Positions 21,780 to 31,537 of a stretch of DNA of 41,789 nucleotides are shown here, piece by piece. Each line of letters starts with the position of its first letter. The first letter of the stretch is position 1. The notes under the pieces are model-generated. The model was not told where the DNA came from. It did not search any database and saw only the letters and a list, made by a program, of their open reading frames with translations. This DNA comes from Prevotella sp. (GTDB taxonomy: Bacteria > Bacteroidota > Bacteroidia > Bacteroidales > Bacteroidaceae), in contig JAGCRH010000135.1 in NCBI GenBank assembly GCA_017964785.1, forward strand, positions 1 to 41,789. Reading direction: 5' to 3'. A program made the position numbers and the translations under genes.

Positions 21780-24700
21780 TTAGAAGGTTACGTTGATACC
21801 AGCCATCCAAGTACGAGGCATCGGGTAACGACCTGTATCAAGACCTGTGTAAAGTACAGAACCTGTACCGACCTCAGGATCGCCATACTTGTTGTAGGGA
21901 GAAATGCAGAGCAGGTTGCTGACACCCACATAGACACGAGCCTTCTGGATAGAGAGCATATTGGAAATCTGCTTCGGCAACGTATAACCAACCTGAAGGT
22001 TAGAGATACGGAGGAAGTTACCGTTTTTCACCCAGAGGTCACTGACACGGGCATTGCGAGCGTAGTCACCAATGGTCAAACGGGGCAGAGAACCACTACC
22101 ATTACGGAAGGCTGCATCGTAAGCCTCCTGCAGGATGTTAGGAACGCACTGGTCGTCAAGTTGTACCATTGAACTCAGTTTCATGGCAGAGTAAGACAGA
22201 ATGTCCTGTCCAAATACACCATACATATAGAGGTTGAAGTCCCAATCCTTGTAGTTAGCACCGATGGTGATACCGTAGTTCAATGTGGGGAATCCGTTGC
22301 CGATGATGGTACGGTCATTCTGGTCAAGTTTGCCGTCATTGTTAAGATCCTTGAACTTGGCATCACCGATAGCCAATGGATGGTTATTATCACACTTTGA
22401 ATAATCATCGGAGGTGATTCTCTTCTTATAATCTGCTAAGTCCTGTTCATCCTTGATGATACCATCGAACACATAACCAAAGTAAGAACCGACAGCCTCA
22501 CCTTCCATACAGATGGAGTGGTTGGTCCAGAACTCTGATGCACCATCGACAGCACCTACTTGGTGACCGTCAATTACCGCACCATTGGAAGAACATGTGT
22601 TATATACGGGATCACCCATCTTCTTCACCTTATTCTTAATCGTAGAACCTGTCAAACGAACATTGAAGCCAAAGTCCTTGTTCACTTGCTTGTGATAGCC
22701 AACTGCAAACTCGAAGCCCTTGTTCTCAATCTCACCGTAGTTGGTATAGACCTCCTTAAAACCTGCAGAACCACGAATCTGCTTAAAGATGAGCAGGTCT
22801 TTGGTGGTCTTAACGAAATAGTCGAGGGTAATATCCCAATTCTGCAGGAAGGCGAAGTCGATACCGAAGTTCAACATTTCGTTGGTCTCCCATTTCAGGT
22901 TGGGGTCAACCAGCGGAGCAAACTGACCTGTCTGGCGGTTACGATTACCCCAGTATCCTGCTACACCATTTTCGGGATAGAAAGCATAGGCAGCATCACC
23001 ACTAAGCACAATCTTAGAACGTCCGGCCATGTTACCAGCGTTACCTGTCTGACCCCAGCCGAAACGGAGTTTCAAATTATCCACGAACTTCACGTCTTTT
23101 ATGAACGGTTCCTCAGAGATACGCCATGCAGCAGCCACTGAGGGGAAGGTTCCCCAAAGGTGACCATCGTATACGTGACCGGCTGTATCTTCCTGCTTGG
23201 CACTGAAGTTAGAAGAGCCATCGCGGCGGATGGTGGCTGTCAGGATGTAACGGTCCATAAGGCTATAAGACAGACGACCGAAGTATGAGATATTACGAAC
23301 GTTCCCATTATAGGAGCCACCTAACTGTTTTTCTGCATTGCGGGCCATACTGAAGTCACGGTTAGAGTCTGAAGGAAAGTCTCTACGACTACCGTTGATG
23401 TTCTGTCCCCAAGACTTGCCGACCTCATTACCAATCATAAGCGTCAGATTGTGGATGTCGTAGTCGAGGTTATAGGTCAGGTAGGTCTGTAAGCCCAAAG
23501 AATAATTATGACTGTTGGACAGTGAGAAATTATAGGTCTGGTCTGCCTGTAAAGGAACCTCTGTAAGAACACCATTAATATAATTATAACGTGTACGACC
23601 ACCTGTAAAGTCTGAACTATTGTTACCATCGTAAGTAAATGTGCCCTGGCTGCGGAGGTCGATTTTATGATTCTTGTTCTGCAGGAAAGTCAGGTCAATG
23701 TAAGCAGTAGTCTGAATGCGGTCGTAACCGTTGCGAGCACGTTCACCGTTCTCCATCTGAGTGGCATAGGGGTTACCAGCAATTGTGGTATTTCCTTCCC
23801 ATCCGTTAGGTGTGCTCTGATAACCAGTACCATAGGTGCCGTTAGGATTTTCCAGATTGACATTAACCAACGTTCCGTTGGGATCATTGTTAGTGAGGTA
23901 ATCCAGTGTCGGAGTCAGTGAAGCAAAGTCACGGAGTGAAGACAGGTTCTGGTTGTTACCCATACCGGCATTTGAACCATAACTCTCACTATGGGTATAA
24001 TTGATGTCACCGCCAACCTCCAAGTATTTGTTTACCTTGGTATTAACGTTGGCACGAGTGGTGAAACGCTGGAAGTTTGTATTCACAACAAGACCATCGA
24101 CACTGAGCCAGCCAAACGAGAGGTTGTACTGCGTCTTCTCATTGCCGCCGTTGACAGAAGCACCGTATTGCTGACGAAGGGCAGCGCGAGTCATCTCCTT
24201 CTGCCAGTCTATACTGTTACGCTGGCCGTCCCATTTCTCGTTCCAAACAGCATTGCCGATACCATCACCTTGATTGGTAATCTTGGCCTCACGGAGAGCC
24301 TTTGCAAAAGTGTTCAGATCCAGCACATCGAGGGTGTAAGGCAATGTCTGCAAACCAAAGTCAGCAGTAATGTTGATATTAGTGTGTCCTTTCTGTCCAT
24401 GCTTGGTGGTAATCATCACAACACCGTTGGCACCAGCAGAACCGTAGATAGCGGTAGCAGAGGCGTCCTTCAGGATCTCAATACGCTCGATATCGGAAGG
24501 ATTTACGAAGTCGGCACTGGTACCAACCTGGACACCATCAACGACATAAAGGGGAGCGGCTTCACCATGAATGGTTCCGACACCACGGATGCGGACAGCG
24601 GCAGCACCGTCAGGTGTACCATCATATTGTGTCACCATCACACCGGCGGCAGCACCCTGCAGGGCCTGGCCAATGTTCTGAGGCACACGCTTCATGACTG

Positions 24701-25094
24701 CTTCCTGGTCGACAGTGGCAACAGATCCAGAGATGTCGCTCTTCTTCATCGTACCATAACCCACAACCACCACGTCGTTCAGCATCTGGGCGTCTTCCTT
24801 CAGCGTGACGTTGATGTTGTTTTGTCCGTTGACCTTGATGTTCTGAGGAACATAGCCAACATAAGAAATGTTCAGAGTGGCATTGCTGGGAGCCTCCACA
24901 CTGAAGTTACCATTGAAGTCTGTGATGGCACCAGTGTTTGATCCCTGTACCTTCACTGTGGCACCGATAATCGGTTCACCTGCTTCATCATTCACCGTTC
25001 CCTTGACGAGGCTCTGAGCCAATGCTCCCATAGGGAACAAACAGAGCAGGAACAGTGCCACTAACGGCTTTTGTAGTGATTTAAAATTCCACAT
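21780..25094 (-). CDS. SusC/RagA-family TonB-dependent transporter
   Basis: A 1104-aa outer-membrane importer. After a signal peptide (LFLLCLFPMGALAQ) comes a carboxypeptidase-D-like regulatory domain (residues about 28-110, VKGTVNDEAGEPIIGATVKV), then the TonB-box region (DVVVVGYGTMKKSDISGSVA), the plug (VMITTKHG) and the barrel ending MPRTWMAGINVTF with a terminal Phe. It moves oligosaccharides into the periplasm using TonB energy, paired with the SusD product. A TACCTTTG box (25257-25264) gives a leader of about 155 nt containing a 35-codon ORF. No N-terminal extension for an anti-sigma partner is present. Confidence 0.97.
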   Translation of the reverse strand: MWNFKSLQKPLVALFLLCLFPMGALAQSLVKGTVNDEAGEPIIGATVKVQGSNTGAITDFNGNFSVEAPSNATLNISYVGYVPQNIKVNGQNNINVTLKEDAQMLNDVVVVGYGTMKKSDISGSVATVDQEAVMKRVPQNIGQALQGAAAGVMVTQYDGTPDGAAAVRIRGVGTIHGEAAPLYVVDGVQVGTSADFVNPSDIERIEILKDASATAIYGSAGANGVVMITTKHGQKGHTNINITADFGLQTLPYTLDVLDLNTFAKALREAKITNQGDGIGNAVWNEKWDGQRNSIDWQKEMTRAALRQQYGASVNGGNEKTQYNLSFGWLSVDGLVVNTNFQRFTTRANVNTKVNKYLEVGGDINYTHSESYGSNAGMGNNQNLSSLRDFASLTPTLDYLTNNDPNGTLVNVNLENPNGTYGTGYQSTPNGWEGNTTIAGNPYATQMENGERARNGYDRIQTTAYIDLTFLQNKNHKIDLRSQGTFTYDGNNSSDFTGGRTRYNYINGVLTEVPLQADQTYNFSLSNSHNYSLGLQTYLTYNLDYDIHNLTLMIGNEVGKSWGQNINGSRRDFPSDSNRDFSMARNAEKQLGGSYNGNVRNISYFGRLSYSLMDRYILTATIRRDGSSNFSAKQEDTAGHVYDGHLWGTFPSVAAAWRISEEPFIKDVKFVDNLKLRFGWGQTGNAGNMAGRSKIVLSGDAAYAFYPENGVAGYWGNRNRQTGQFAPLVDPNLKWETNEMLNFGIDFAFLQNWDITLDYFVKTTKDLLIFKQIRGSAGFKEVYTNYGEIENKGFEFAVGYHKQVNKDFGFNVRLTGSTIKNKVKKMGDPVYNTCSSNGAVIDGHQVGAVDGASEFWTNHSICMEGEAVGSYFGYVFDGIIKDEQDLADYKKRITSDDYSKCDNNHPLAIGDAKFKDLNNDGKLDQNDRTIIGNGFPTLNYGITIGANYKDWDFNLYMYGVFGQDILSYSAMKLSSMVQLDDQCVPNILQEAYDAAFRNGSGSLPRLTIGDYARNARVSDLWVKNGNFLRISNLQVGYTLPKQISNMLSIQKARVYVGVSNLLCISPYNKYGDPEVGTGSVLYTGLDTGRYPMPRTWMAGINVTF

Positions 25095-25111
25095 ACTTTT
25101 AAATTAATTAG

Positions 25112-25219
25112 TTAGATAATTGTGACTTTAATATTTAGGTTTACATGTATTCGCATACAGTATTCTTCACATTTGAGCGCCAAATATTTCTCAACATCGT
25201 CCGGCACTCTCTTTGGCAT
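25112..25219 (-). CDS. 35-codon leader ORF upstream of susC
   Basis: An ORF starting ATG at 25219, MPKRVPDDVEKYLALKCEE, and ending HVNLNIKVTII, 17 nt before the susC start. It lies wholly within the predicted susC leader. The composition is protein-like and not repetitive. It could be a small protein, a regulatory upstream ORF, or chance; no family recognised. Confidence 0.4.
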   Translation of the reverse strand: MPKRVPDDVEKYLALKCEEYCMRIHVNLNIKVTII

Positions 25220-25256
25220 GGTAGTACCTTATTTTATTAATTTTATTAATCGGGTG

Positions 25257-25314
25257 CAAAGGTATTACAATTTTAATATATGTGTTTTGCAAATTGAAAC
25301 AAACACTTTGCAAA
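25257..25314 (-). promoter_or_regulatory. susC promoter region with twin TTTGCAAA palindromes
   Basis: TACCTTTG (25257-25264, minus strand). The palindrome TTTGCAAA occurs at 25286-25293 and 25307-25314, 21 bp apart. The first overlaps the expected -33 zone. No ideal TTTG at 19-20 bp spacing, which fits a promoter needing an activator. Confidence 0.5.
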
Positions 25315-25638
25315 ATGTATCAAACCGCAAAAATGTTACGAAAAACAGGGGCGGTGTTACATTTAAAATGGTACTTATTGGCATTATTTCTTTTTAAAAT
25401 TCTCCATATATGCGCTCCGTTTTTGCAGTTTCTTTTCATATAAATCTGGTCTGGGATTATTGTCAGGCTTTACGTCTCAGGAAAAAGTTACGTTTTTTTT
25501 TTCAAATGTAACAATTCCACATAAAGTGATGATTAAATGTTAAACCTATTAAAAGAAAACACATCTAATTCAGAAATATTCGTATATTTGCAACTGAAAC
25601 TTAAAAAACGTCCAATTATTCAATTAATATCAACGCGA
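25315..25638 (+). promoter_or_regulatory. intergenic upstream of the GH43 genes
   Basis: AT-rich divergent region with no gene. TATATTTG (25583-25590) fits a -7 box for the plus-strand GH43 genes, 49 nt before the chosen ATG. No clear -33 element. A T-run of about ten bases occurs near 25493-25502. Confidence 0.4.
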
Positions 25639-27768
25639 ATGAAAAAATTACTATGTGTCATTCTCATGGGTGTGCCTCTCCTCGCAGCGGCACAGAATCC
25701 CATCATACGCGACCAGTTTACGGCAGACCCGACGGCTCGCGTATTCAACAACAAGGTGTACCTCTATCCATCGCATGACATCAAGCCTCCCGTCGGACAG
25801 CGACAGGACTGGTTCTGCATGGAAGACTACCACGTGTTCTCATCTGAAAATCTGACCGACTGGACAGACCACGGTGTCATCGTCACCCAGAACAAAGTGC
25901 CCTGGGTGCGTCCTAACTCCTACTCGATGTGGGCACCCGACTGCGTCGAGAAAAACGGCAAGTACTATTTCTACTTCCCCTCTGCACCTCAGGCAGGTGG
26001 TGGCTTCGGTATCGGTGTAGCCATCGCTGACCGTCCTGAGGGTCCGTTCATTCCCGAGAAAGAGAACATCAAGGGTGTCAACGGTATCGACCCATGCGTG
26101 CTGCAGGCATCCGACGGCAATGCCTACATCTTCTGGGGCAACGGACGCTGCGCCAAACTCAAGCCCAATATGAAGGAACTCGCTGACGACAATCCCAAGT
26201 CAAAAGTTAAGTTTGGCAACCGTGAGATGGAGATGATCGGTGTGAACTGTCTCGAAGGTCTTCCCAATCGCCAGGCTGAGGGTCCGTTTGCCTTCGAGGC
26301 TAACGGCTGGTACTACCTCACCTATCCGTATGTGAGGGAGAATACAGAAGTTCTCGGCTATGCCATGAGTAAGAACCCGATGGGGCCCTATGAGTACAAG
26401 GGATTGATTATGGCTGAGCAACCCAATGGCTGCTGGACCAACCACCACAGCATCATCAACTACAAAGGACAGTGGTATCTGTTCTATCACCACAACTATT
26501 TCTCTCCGAGTGATGACAAGCGCCGTTCTGCCTGCATTGAGAAGTTGTATTTCAATGCCGACGGTACTATCCAGGAGGTGAAGCAGACCATTCGTGGTGT
26601 GGGTATCAACAAGGCTACTGAGAAGATCGAGATCGACCGTTACAGCACAGCCAGCGCAGGCGTGACAGAAGAACTCATCGATACTGTCAACACGTTCCGC
26701 AGTTATATGGCCACCCTGCCTACGAAGGGCAGTTGGCTCCAGTATAACGATGTTGACTTCAGCATGATCACCGACGGCTATCTCATCATGAGTGTCAAGG
26801 CTGCAGACAATACCGAGTTCTGTATCCGTGAAGGCAGCGCCAAAGGCAAGGTCATTGCCCGTCTCAAACTGACTGTAAGGCCACCAGAGCCACCCGCAGG
26901 CGGTGCCGGAGGTCCTGGAGGCGGTATGATGATGCGATTCAACCGCGACCAGCGCAACCAGTGGCTCACACAGACAGCCACACTGGAGTATGTTCCAAAG
27001 GGCGTGACCAACCTCGTGATTACCAACGAGGGTGAAGGTGCTCTCAGCGTAGACTACGTCCGTTTCAAGAACCGTCCGAAGTACTTCACGCCTGTGGCTG
27101 CCAATACCACAGCACAGCCTGACGGCGAGGGCTTTATCCACCGTTGGCTGCTCTTAGAGCCTATCACCAAGCCCAACAGCGGTAATACCGTGTTCACCGA
27201 CTCTTATCTGCGTGAGCACTTCAACAGAGAATACTTCAAGGGTCAGCAGACCATCATTCCGAAGGACGGTCAGAAGATCAAGGCCGTGTTCCAGCAAGAG
27301 CAGGCTCCCGCAGGCTTCGGACGCGGATTCGGTGCCCAGCAACAGCCTCAGGGACCACAGGTGAAGACAGTAACCCAGAACCTCACCTGGCACGCCCTCG
27401 ACAGCGAGAACCTGAACGTGAAACTCTTCCGCTTTGCTGAGAAGTGGGGTGAGGAGATCTATGGCGTGCTCTTCTGGGCCGTCACCGTCATCGACTGCGA
27501 CGAGGATATCGAAAATGTCCGTCTGGCCGTTGGTTCTAACTCTGCCTCTATGTGGTGGCTCAACGGCGAGGAGACGCTGCTGCTCTCCGGCGACCGTCGT
27601 ATGGTGAAGGACGATGCCATGTCGAAGCGTATCACCTTGAAGAAGGGCCGCAACATCCTGCGTGGTGCCATCATCAACGGCCCGGGCATGAGCGACTTCT
27701 GCGTCCGCTTCCTCGACGAGAACGGTAACCCTGTCAAGAACTACAAGATCAATTTAAATCAGAAATAA
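25639..27768 (+). CDS. GH43-family enzyme with CBM6-like and C-terminal galactose-binding-like domains
   Basis: From ATG 25639 (709 aa) with signal peptide MKKLLCVILMGVPLLAAAQ; an upstream in-frame ATG at 25537 lies before the -7 box and lacks a signal. The five-blade GH43 domain shows the three acids: Asp30 (ADPTARVF), Asp near 150 (NGIDPCVLQ) and Glu near 214 (QAEGPFAF). GH43 members act on arabinose or xylose linkages. A CBM6-like module follows (GSWLQYNDVDF to DYVRF), interrupted by PPEPPAGGAGGPGGGMMM, then a second beta module (SASMWWLNGEE, KGRNILRGAIINGPG) interrupted by a Gly/Gln-rich stretch. It is 2 nt from the next GH43 gene, so the two are co-transcribed. Confidence 0.85.
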   Translation: MKKLLCVILMGVPLLAAAQNPIIRDQFTADPTARVFNNKVYLYPSHDIKPPVGQRQDWFCMEDYHVFSSENLTDWTDHGVIVTQNKVPWVRPNSYSMWAPDCVEKNGKYYFYFPSAPQAGGGFGIGVAIADRPEGPFIPEKENIKGVNGIDPCVLQASDGNAYIFWGNGRCAKLKPNMKELADDNPKSKVKFGNREMEMIGVNCLEGLPNRQAEGPFAFEANGWYYLTYPYVRENTEVLGYAMSKNPMGPYEYKGLIMAEQPNGCWTNHHSIINYKGQWYLFYHHNYFSPSDDKRRSACIEKLYFNADGTIQEVKQTIRGVGINKATEKIEIDRYSTASAGVTEELIDTVNTFRSYMATLPTKGSWLQYNDVDFSMITDGYLIMSVKAADNTEFCIREGSAKGKVIARLKLTVRPPEPPAGGAGGPGGGMMMRFNRDQRNQWLTQTATLEYVPKGVTNLVITNEGEGALSVDYVRFKNRPKYFTPVAANTTAQPDGEGFIHRWLLLEPITKPNSGNTVFTDSYLREHFNREYFKGQQTIIPKDGQKIKAVFQQEQAPAGFGRGFGAQQQPQGPQVKTVTQNLTWHALDSENLNVKLFRFAEKWGEEIYGVLFWAVTVIDCDEDIENVRLAVGSNSASMWWLNGEETLLLSGDRRMVKDDAMSKRITLKKGRNILRGAIINGPGMSDFCVRFLDENGNPVKNYKINLNQK

Positions 27769-27770
27769 AT

Positions 27771-29240
27771 ATGAAAAGACTATATAGTATCCTTGCGGCT
27801 ATGACGCTTGCAACAGCCGCTAGCGCGCAGATTGGCGCACCCTTTATCCACGACCCCTCGACGATTGCCGAGTGCGAGGGCAAATACTACACCTTCGGCA
27901 CTGGTGGCGGAGGTCTGATCTCTGAGGATGGCTGGACCTGGAACAGCGGTGCTGAGCGCCCCGGTGGCGGTGCAGCCCCCGATGTGATCAAGATCGGCGA
28001 CCGTTACCTCTGCATCTACGGTGCTACGGGTGGTGGTCTCGGAGGCGGTCACGCAGGCCGTATCCTCACCATGTGGAACAAGACTCTCGACCCGAAGTCA
28101 CCCGACTTCAAGTGGTCTGAGGCTGTGGAAGTCTGCTTCTCCGACGGTATGGAGGATCAGGACGCCATCGACCCGGGAATCATGCTTGATCCCACCACAG
28201 GACGTCTGTGGGTGAGTTACGGCACCTATTTCGGCACTATCCGACTCATCGAACTCGACCCCACTACGGGTTTCCGCAAGAGCGGTAACGTAGAGAAGGA
28301 TATCGCCATCGACTGTGAGGCCTCCGACCTCATCTGCCGCAATGGCTGGTACTACCTGCTCGGTACCCACGGCACCTGCTGCGACGGTGTGAACTCCACC
28401 TATAATATTGTTGTAGGCCGCTCTAAGAGTCCTGAGGGCCCCTATATTGATAATGTAGGTCGTGACATGTATCATGGTGGTGGTCGTATGGTGGTGGCCG
28501 CTGGCGACCGCAAGACGGGTGCTGGACACTTCGGACGCACCATCATCGACGAGGGCGTCGAGGTGGCATCGTTCCACTGGGAGGCCGACTTCGACATGGG
28601 TGGCCGTTCTACACTGGCCATCCGTCCGCTGCTCTGGAAGAACGACTGGCCCTATTGCGGTGAGCAGTTCAAGGGCGGTACCTTCGAGATTGAGTCAGAG
28701 CGTCGTGGCTATGCCCTTGAGTTGGCTGTCGACTTCGTCCGTATGAATGTGGCCCGTGCAGGTGGCTTCGGTGGCTTCGGCGGTGGTCGTCCACAGCAGA
28801 ATGCCGCTCCCCCACAGCCCGTCGCTAACCAGACACTGGATCAGGTGAAGGGCACATGGCCAGAGGGTGACATCCCCGCCCGTATCGGTGACTATATGTT
28901 CCGTCCCCACCAGCGCTGGACTGTGACCCCTGTTGAGGGTAAGGGTGCCTACCTTGGCAACACCTACTTCAAGATCCAGATTGAAGGAACTGACCGCACC
29001 CTCGCCGCTACTGCCGACTGCGAGGTAAAGACCGTTCCCGCTTACACAGGTGCTGACGAACAACTCTGGCGCATCGAGCAACTGACTGACGGCACCTTCC
29101 GCATCATGCCGAAGGTCATCCCTGGCAAGGAGGGCATCAACACGAGCATCTGCCTCTACTCAGCAGGCGACTCCACCCCCACCCTCGCCAAGTACGATTT
29201 CAGCAGCGACAACTCGAAGTGGAACTTCCGCAATCACTAA
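27771..29240 (+). CDS. GH43-family arabinanase-like enzyme
   Basis: A 489-aa secreted enzyme (signal ILAAMTLATAASAQ). The GH43 propeller shows Asp28 (FIHDPSTI), Asp near 134 (DAIDPGIMLD) and Glu near 183 (CEASDLI), followed by GWYYLLGTHGTCCDG, as in endo-arabinanase-type subfamilies (inference). After about residue 315 comes a low-complexity GFGGFGGGRPQQN linker and then a C-terminal domain (about 350-489) with FKIQIEGTDRTLAA, EQLWRIEQLTDGTFRI and NSKWNF, like a ricin-type/beta-trefoil glycan binder. It starts 2 nt after the first GH43 gene. Confidence 0.83.
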   Translation: MKRLYSILAAMTLATAASAQIGAPFIHDPSTIAECEGKYYTFGTGGGGLISEDGWTWNSGAERPGGGAAPDVIKIGDRYLCIYGATGGGLGGGHAGRILTMWNKTLDPKSPDFKWSEAVEVCFSDGMEDQDAIDPGIMLDPTTGRLWVSYGTYFGTIRLIELDPTTGFRKSGNVEKDIAIDCEASDLICRNGWYYLLGTHGTCCDGVNSTYNIVVGRSKSPEGPYIDNVGRDMYHGGGRMVVAAGDRKTGAGHFGRTIIDEGVEVASFHWEADFDMGGRSTLAIRPLLWKNDWPYCGEQFKGGTFEIESERRGYALELAVDFVRMNVARAGGFGGFGGGRPQQNAAPPQPVANQTLDQVKGTWPEGDIPARIGDYMFRPHQRWTVTPVEGKGAYLGNTYFKIQIEGTDRTLAATADCEVKTVPAYTGADEQLWRIEQLTDGTFRIMPKVIPGKEGINTSICLYSAGDSTPTLAKYDFSSDNSKWNFRNH

Positions 29241-29282
29241 GATTTTAGACAACGTAATTCACGAATTACACGAATAAAGAAA

Positions 29283-29310
29283 GCCCCGTCATTCTGTTGG
29301 CGGGGCTTTT
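29283..29310. terminator. bidirectional terminator after the GH43 pair
   Basis: Stem GCCCCGTC (29283-29290) with GGCGGGGC (29299-29306), followed by TTTTTATTT on the plus strand. The convergent aspartyl protease stop codon (29310-29312) lies in the T-run. Confidence 0.8.
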
Positions 29311-30506
29311 TATTTCTGATTATATTGCAGGGGCCAGATGGAGCGGAGGGTGGTGAGGATACCAATAGGCAGTCGGAGGGTGAACTCATACTCCTGATCC
29401 TTCACCCAGCGATAACTGTTGAACTGATCGAAGGTGATAGACTCGCCATCGACCTTCTCGATGACATAGTCGTGGCGGAAGCCGGCTTGCCAGGCCCTGC
29501 CCTGCTCCATTACCATCCCGATCATCGCCTTTCCCTCCTTCTCGACGATGACGACATCCGGGCGGCGATTAGCCACAACACAGGATGTCAGCCCGTCGTA
29601 AGGCTGAAAGACCAATTGTTTGCGGAAGGGGTCGATAATCATCGCACCATATCGGAGCAATGGCGCGCCGATATGTGAGCCACCCTGAACCGTATTGCAG
29701 TGCACCTCCTGTAAAGAAAAGCCACCCCATTTCAGGCTGTCGAGCGAAAGCAGCGTGATCTGATGAGAACGCTCGCTGCCGAAATGTCCGATGGCGTGAC
29801 TGCCGAAGGTGACACCCTCAATCTGACCCTCCACAGAGGGAACAGTGGCCTGCATCTGGGCAAAACGCTCGCTGTTGATGGCATAGAGCAGCGGACTGCC
29901 TGAGTCGAAGAGCACCTCTTCTGTGGCACCCTCGAACGGAGAGATATTGACGTAAGGCACATGCCACTTCAGACGGTATTTGAGTGCCTCGCCTTGTTCC
30001 CTTCGGAAATACTTCTTGCGGTCTGTGAGGATCATCACACTGTTACGGGTGTCGATCTTCGCAGCCAGTCCACGATGAAACAGGGCAAAACCAATGATAC
30101 CATCCTCATCCTCACGGATCACCAGACGATGCATCCGCTGTACCTTGAAGCCACTGATGGTCAGACTGTCGAGGCGGAACGAAGGCAACTCCACCGTCGT
30201 CACCCGACGGCTCTGCCCTGCAGCATCCTCCGACTGGATGAAACCCAGTACCTTCAGACCCTCAATGTCGACATCATCGTATATGACACCCTGACTGGCA
30301 CCCGTATCGAGTTTGAAACGATACTGCCGCCCCTGTATCGTGACGGGCAGGTATATCTGGCCCCGCTCGATCTCAATAGGAACGGTCATCACAAAGTTCT
30401 TCTGCGACAGGCGGAAATCCGTATCGTAGCGTTTCAACTGAGACTGAGCCGTAGCACTGTTCCACAATGCTACGGCCCAGAGGAGTATCGCCAGTCGTTT
30501 CAGCAT
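29310..30506 (-). CDS. secreted retropepsin-like aspartyl protease with PDZ-like tail
   Basis: A 398-aa protein with a signal peptide (ILLWAVALWNSATAQ). Two aspartyl-protease motifs are present: DTGAS at residues 67-71 and DSGSP near residue 200, with hydrophobic-hydrophobic-Gly partners (GIIGFALF, HIGAPLL), so one chain may form both halves of the active site. Residues about 320-385 look like a PDZ domain (IGMVMEQGRAWQAGFRHDYV then IEKVDGESI). Substrate unknown. It is 23 nt after the lipoprotein gene on the same strand, so likely co-transcribed with it. Not obviously part of glycan use. Confidence 0.85.
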   Translation of the reverse strand: MLKRLAILLWAVALWNSATAQSQLKRYDTDFRLSQKNFVMTVPIEIERGQIYLPVTIQGRQYRFKLDTGASQGVIYDDVDIEGLKVLGFIQSEDAAGQSRRVTTVELPSFRLDSLTISGFKVQRMHRLVIREDEDGIIGFALFHRGLAAKIDTRNSVMILTDRKKYFRREQGEALKYRLKWHVPYVNISPFEGATEEVLFDSGSPLLYAINSERFAQMQATVPSVEGQIEGVTFGSHAIGHFGSERSHQITLLSLDSLKWGGFSLQEVHCNTVQGGSHIGAPLLRYGAMIIDPFRKQLVFQPYDGLTSCVVANRRPDVVIVEKEGKAMIGMVMEQGRAWQAGFRHDYVIEKVDGESITFDQFNSYRWVKDQEYEFTLRLPIGILTTLRSIWPLQYNQK

Positions 30507-30529
30507 ACAACCATCCTACATGCGAAAGG

Positions 30530-31462
30530 CTATTTCTTGGTGATCATGAAACGGAAGTCGATGCCGCCACCGAAATCGCCGATGCGGTCATCCGACATTC
30601 CCATCATCTGGTATTTCTTACCGTCCTTTTCCACCACATAACTGCGCACTTTGTCGGCCTTCAGTTGCTCAGCAGTCATCTCCTTGCCGCTGAAAGTGTG
30701 ATAGCATTTCACACCCTTGGCCTCAAAGACCTCAGCCAGTTTGTTGTGGATGGCATCCATATCGCCCTCAGCCAACTGATGGTCACCGAAGAAACTGACG
30801 GCAATCGTTCCGCCGTTAGTGCCGCTACCCATCTTCACCGAACGCACATTGGGGATACCGCCCAAGTCTTCAGCCTTGATGCCGAGTGCATCGAAGGAGC
30901 CTTCGCTCTCCACCTGATTCTTCAGCGGATTGAGCGATACGGAGAAGTTGTAGTCGATATAGTATTCCTCATCCCTCTCTACAACCTCAAAGGCAGGATT
31001 AGGCTCGTCGGCATAGTACTCGAAACTCATGGGAGTCTCGAAGTCAAAGCACAGCCTGAGCCGCATGTCGTTCTTCTCGCCAGGCAGATACAATAGGGCA
31101 TCAGAATCCCTGCGACCATTGTCGATGCGTTCCTGCGTATATTTGGGCACACGGAAACCCTTCTCCTGCAGTTTCTTCACGTAGGCCTGCATCTCTTCCT
31201 TGGTCACACCGTTATAACTTACCTGATACTGGTAGGAATTGTCGTTGGAGTCGAAGTTCGTATACACGATGCGTCCCTTCGTCTCAATCTCAGGGATGCC
31301 GTACTTGTCGTAGATGGATGCGGGCCACTTGCCGTCGGCCAGGCCACTGGCACTGCTGCTACCAGATTCATCACTACTTGAACTGCTACTGCCGCTCTTT
31401 CCACCGCAGGCCGTCAGTGCGAGGGCCGCGATACACATCAATACAAAACTCAATTTCTTCAT
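30530..31462 (-). CDS. uncharacterised lipoprotein with Ser-rich linker
   Basis: A 310-aa lipoprotein: lipobox ALALTACGG, then a Ser/Gly run (GKSGSSSSSSDESGSSSASG) as a flexible stalk, then a soluble domain from about residue 45 (WPASIYDKYGIPEIETKGRI, EEMQAYVKKLQEKGF). I recognise no catalytic motif. Conserved-looking family of Bacteroidetes lipoproteins of unknown role. The aspartyl protease follows after 23 nt. Confidence 0.75.
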   Translation of the reverse strand: MKKLSFVLMCIAALALTACGGKSGSSSSSSDESGSSSASGLADGKWPASIYDKYGIPEIETKGRIVYTNFDSNDNSYQYQVSYNGVTKEEMQAYVKKLQEKGFRVPKYTQERIDNGRRDSDALLYLPGEKNDMRLRLCFDFETPMSFEYYADEPNPAFEVVERDEEYYIDYNFSVSLNPLKNQVESEGSFDALGIKAEDLGGIPNVRSVKMGSGTNGGTIAVSFFGDHQLAEGDMDAIHNKLAEVFEAKGVKCYHTFSGKEMTAEQLKADKVRSYVVEKDGKKYQMMGMSDDRIGDFGGGIDFRFMITKK

Positions 31463-31492
31463 AATTTGTTGGTTAGGGGTTAAAATTCAGGC

Positions 31493-31525
31493 AACAATCC
31501 CCGTCAGGAAATCTGGCGGGGATTA
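31493..31525. terminator. hairpin between OmpA-family gene and lipoprotein gene
   Basis: A roughly 12-bp stem, AATCCCCGTCAG with CTGGCGGGGATT (one G-U pair) and a 5-nt loop, about 15-40 nt after the OmpA-family stop codon. No long T-run on the minus strand. Confidence 0.55.
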
Positions 31526-31537
31526 TTTAAATAACTA

